From: Heliocidaris tuberculata
Lineage: Eukaryota > Echinodermata > Echinoidea > Camarodonta > Echinometridae
Assembly: GCA_025618425.1 (NCBI GenBank)
Contig: CM046838.1
Location: forward strand, 7,525,655-7,589,654
Direction of reading: 5' to 3'
Length of the DNA stretch: 64,000 nt
In this document: one piece after another, positions 63,577 to 64,000 of the stretch
How positions within the stretch are numbered: position 1 is the first letter of the stretch
Layout of the letters: every line of letters starts with the position of its first letter
The notes under the pieces: generated by a model
Told to the model about the DNA's origin: nothing
Database searches by the model: none
Seen by the model: only the letters and a program-made list of their open reading frames with translations
Position numbers and translations under genes: made by a program

Positions 63577-64000
63577 CAGACAGAGAGCACTCCCATCATT
63601 TCCAATTCATAAATGTGTCAGCGAGTGTACTCTTCAAGAGTTTGTTTCAAATTTCAGTAATTTTTATTCTTTCATTAATAACGAATTATGCGGACAGGGC
63701 TGAAGTCCACTGCCTAAAAGCAATACGAGATTCGTTATGTGATCTTGGGCCAGAAATGTCCCCTTTTCATCTTGTCTTTCCCTTCTTCGTCTTCTCCTGA
63801 TATTCTTATCATTTAGGTACACCAGGTATTTCATAAACATGTCACGTTATCTTTTATGATGGATCAAATATTGACTCTTGGGGGGAGGTTTCTCGTTTGC
63901 ACAGCCATTCAAATGAATTCTTATCCCCTTCTCTTTTCTTCAAACCCATCTCATTTTTAATGATTTTTATGATCAAACCGAGGACGTGTTTTATGAAGCC
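63411..64000. other. No gene seen
   Basis: AT-rich with a GA run at 63541-63571. No supported exon or element ends. Confidence 0.4.

Overview
The window looks like nuclear DNA of a marine invertebrate, most likely an echinoderm. The grounds are split genes with GT-AG introns, a chloride-type animal alpha-amylase carrying an extra C-terminal domain, trypsin-inhibitor-like (TIL) cysteine-rich exons, AT-rich introns, and very dense DNA transposon, LINE and SINE debris. The phylum is an inference. There is a 500-base run of N at 28201-28700.

Layout. (1) About 600-15,900: no gene seen. This is an irregular array of a long repeat unit whose landmarks include a hairpin motif AAACACG...CGTGTTT and a GTAGGCCACGCCTCGTTT box, further loaded with hAT-like and TTAA-flanked foldback elements. 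(2) 18,106-24,284 (+): a four-exon secreted alpha-amylase whose phases all agree (674 codons), with poly(A) signal at 24,698. (3) 24,915-28,200: purine-rich minisatellite, a CR1-like LINE end, trinucleotide runs, then the gap. (4) 28,784-37,100 (+): 3' part of a secreted TIL-domain gene. Two of its exons carry an apparent +1 frameshift and a third a phase conflict. Its large intron holds a SINE interrupted by three inverted-repeat elements, two of them sharing a TTAA target. (5) 37,749-39,130: purine-only minisatellite. (6) 40,852-57,889 (-): C-terminal part of a single-pass membrane protein. Six phase-consistent exons give a SEA-like juxtamembrane region, a TM helix and an acidic cytoplasmic tail. 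Its introns contain a tandem/inverted repeat with hammerhead-ribozyme-like motifs, a decayed CR1/Jockey-type LINE, a long foldback element, two nearly identical tRNA-derived SINE copies, a 2.55-kb PIF/Harbinger element with a split transposase, and a pair of long inverted arms. (7) 60,255-63,410 (+): SINE, ATT run and a decayed L1/Tx1-like reverse transcriptase.

The three host genes do not form an operon or obvious pathway; amylase and TIL proteins are both secreted (the TIL gene's 5' end is not visible), and the membrane-protein gene faces the other way. The most unusual observations are: a splice donor and 17 codons supplied by a minisatellite; back-to-back TTAA elements in one SINE; hammerhead-like motifs with a palindromic stem III; a Harbinger element whose internal deletion joined its two opposed genes and whose transposase intron is bounded by a 10-bp direct repeat; and an amylase model lacking the loop normally found between HMAA and the YDFPGVPYG segment.
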